Shown here: positions 5,359 to 6,265 of the stretch, in pieces
How the letters are laid out: each line of letters starts with the position of its first letter
How positions within the stretch are numbered: the first letter of the stretch is position 1
Assembly (NCBI GenBank): GCA_021737115.1
Contig: JAIPER010000226.1
Span: 1 to 6,265, forward strand
Length of the DNA: 6,265 nucleotides
Direction of reading: 5' to 3'
Origin: Desulfohalobiaceae bacterium
Lineage (GTDB): Bacteria > Desulfobacterota > Desulfovibrionia > Desulfovibrionales > Desulfothermaceae
Translations under genes and position numbers: made by a program
Notes under the pieces: model-generated
What the model was told of the DNA's origin: nothing
Databases searched by the model: none
What the model saw: only the letters and a program-made list of their open reading frames with translations

Positions 5359-5625
5359 ATGGATAAAGCAGAAGTCTTGAAAACCATTTCCTTTGCCTCG
5401 CCCGGTCCGCAGAACACCGAGCGGATGTTCGGGCAGGGGGTCAAAGTGGGGGTCGAGCTCTCGCTCATGGCCGCAGATGCCGGTCTGGTCAGAACGGATC
5501 AGGCGGCGGCGGTTATCGGCGGGACCGGCTCCGGGGCAGACTCGGGCCTGGTGGTCACCCCGGCCAACTCCCACAGGTGCCTGGAGCTCAAAGTCCACGA
5601 GATCATCGCCAAACCTAGGCTGTAG
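5359..5625 (+). CDS. Short pyruvate-kinase-alpha/beta-domain-like protein, apparently internally deleted
   Basis: Eighty-eight residues, soluble, with no signal peptide or membrane segment. The N-terminus ends in FASPGPQNTE (12-21), like the opening FxxPGxxNTE of stand-alone 'pyruvate kinase alpha/beta domain' proteins. The rest, RMFGQGVKVGVELSLMAADA (22-41), then AVIGGTGSGADSGLVV (51-66) and ELKVHEIIAKPR (76-87), resembles the C-terminal part of the same family. From memory those proteins are roughly 180-190 aa, so about 90-100 central residues seem absent, and the two ends join in frame at E21-R22. The biochemical function of the family is unknown to me. The fold resembles the C-terminal domain of pyruvate kinase, without its catalytic barrel. 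A strong ribosome site and clean frame suggest it is translated. It follows dmeF by 32 nt. It may be a functional mini-variant or a deletion remnant. Confidence 0.65.
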   Translation: MDKAEVLKTISFASPGPQNTERMFGQGVKVGVELSLMAADAGLVRTDQAAAVIGGTGSGADSGLVVTPANSHRCLELKVHEIIAKPRL

Positions 5626-5700
5626 CCTGTTCTGCAGTGGACGGCGGATCTCTTTTCATTGTCCTGCGGGGCGGACCCGGCCCGGGAGGGTTGCGGCTCC

Positions 5701-6265
5701 ATGGCTGAAACCCGGGTTTTCGATCTCAGGCTCCTGGCCTGTTTCTATTTTTTTCATTTCCTGCGCCACGGGATGATCTTCCCCCTGATCCCCCTCTATG
5801 CCAACGAACTGGATTACAGCCCGTCGACCATCGGCCTGATCATCGGCAGTTTCAATTTCATGGCCATGCTCCTGGCCATTCCCATCGGCGGCATCACCGA
5901 CCGCATCGGGGTCAGGAGAATGCTCCTCTTCGGAGTCTGCTCCAATATCATCCACTCTCTGCTTCTGATAGTCACCGCTTCGCTTGGGTTGTTCCTGGCG
6001 GCCCAGCTCTTCGGGGGGCTCGGGTTCTTATTGGTCATCGTCTGCACCCAGACCTATATCACTGCTTTTGCAGATTCCGGCCTGCGGGAGAGGGGTTTCG
6101 GCCTGATTTCTCTGACCTCGGCCCTGGGGCAGATGATCGGTCCGCTCCTCGGCGGCTGGCTCCTAACCCTGCTCGGGTACGCCCCGGTCTTTGCCCTGTC
6201 GGCGGGTATGGGCTGCCTGGGGTTTTGCGTGCTCGGCCTCAGGAAGGGGACAGGGAGGACGAAAG
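5701..6265 (+). CDS. MFS exporter, drug:H+ antiporter-like, N-terminal half (runs off right edge)
   Basis: The 188 visible residues form the first six membrane segments of a major facilitator transporter, probably exporting a small molecule against protons. Motif A is GGITDRIGVRRM (63-74), with the conserved D67 and R68 in the loop between segments 2 and 3. Motif C is GQMIGPLLGG (143-152) in segment 5, a mark of antiporters. The charged RKGTGRTK (181-188) is the start of the central loop, so about half the protein lies beyond the window. GGAGGG (5685-5690) lies 10 nt before the ATG. The gene starts 75 nt after the 88-aa gene on the same strand with no terminator between, so it is probably in the dmeF operon. 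The substrate cannot be named. MFS membership is secure. Confidence 0.9.
   Translation, partial: MAETRVFDLRLLACFYFFHFLRHGMIFPLIPLYANELDYSPSTIGLIIGSFNFMAMLLAIPIGGITDRIGVRRMLLFGVCSNIIHSLLLIVTASLGLFLAAQLFGGLGFLLVIVCTQTYITAFADSGLRERGFGLISLTSALGQMIGPLLGGWLLTLLGYAPVFALSAGMGCLGFCVLGLRKGTGRTK

Noticed and set aside
4736..5598. Long minus-strand open frames opposite dmeF and the 88-aa gene
   Set aside because: They are shadows of a well-supported CDF transporter and its neighbour. They show no family motif and no credible start context.

Overview
The window looks like a chromosomal segment of a Gram-negative bacterium. Two adjacent genes for lipopolysaccharide biogenesis (a GmhB-type heptose phosphatase and an MsbA-type lipid A flippase) require an outer membrane. 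The GC-rich coding style, the tRNA with an encoded CCA end and a U discriminator, and a relative of the 'pyruvate kinase alpha/beta-domain' proteins would fit a Desulfobacterota (deltaproteobacterial, sulfate-reducer-like) host. That placement is tentative because no marker gene is present.

Layout. Bases 1-409 (minus strand) hold the 5' part of guaB (IMP dehydrogenase), running off the left edge. Bases 410-818 are an AT-rich divergent intergenic region with a possible guaB promoter, a 9-bp inverted repeat and a doubtful 41-codon ORF. Bases 819-3310 (plus) hold gmhB and msbA. A perfect 22-bp inverted repeat is folded into the last codons of gmhB. Bases 3360-3979 hold a compact toxin-antitoxin pair: a ribbon-helix-helix antitoxin resembling DUF1778 and a PIN-domain (VapC) ribonuclease, overlapping by 4 nt and visibly poorer in GC than their neighbours. 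Bases 4144-4307 form a self-contained tRNA-Thr(CGU) unit with its own promoter and intrinsic terminator. From 4388 to the right edge lies a likely three-gene operon: a DmeF-type cation diffusion facilitator, an 88-aa protein that looks like an internally deleted pyruvate-kinase-alpha/beta-domain protein, and the N-terminal half of an MFS drug-type exporter.

How the parts relate. gmhB and msbA act in the same process: heptose precursor synthesis for the LPS inner core, and export of the lipid A-core. The toxin-antitoxin pair sits between msbA and the tRNA gene and looks like an acquired insertion, although no attachment site or integrase is visible. The dmeF operon joins a divalent-metal exporter and a second efflux pump, which suggests a stress or resistance role, but the middle gene's contribution is unknown.

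I found no clear new multi-gene system. The observations most worth checking are the internally deleted 88-aa protein, the long perfect hairpin at the gmhB-msbA junction, and the antitoxin whose N-terminal strand is encoded upstream of any good in-frame start.
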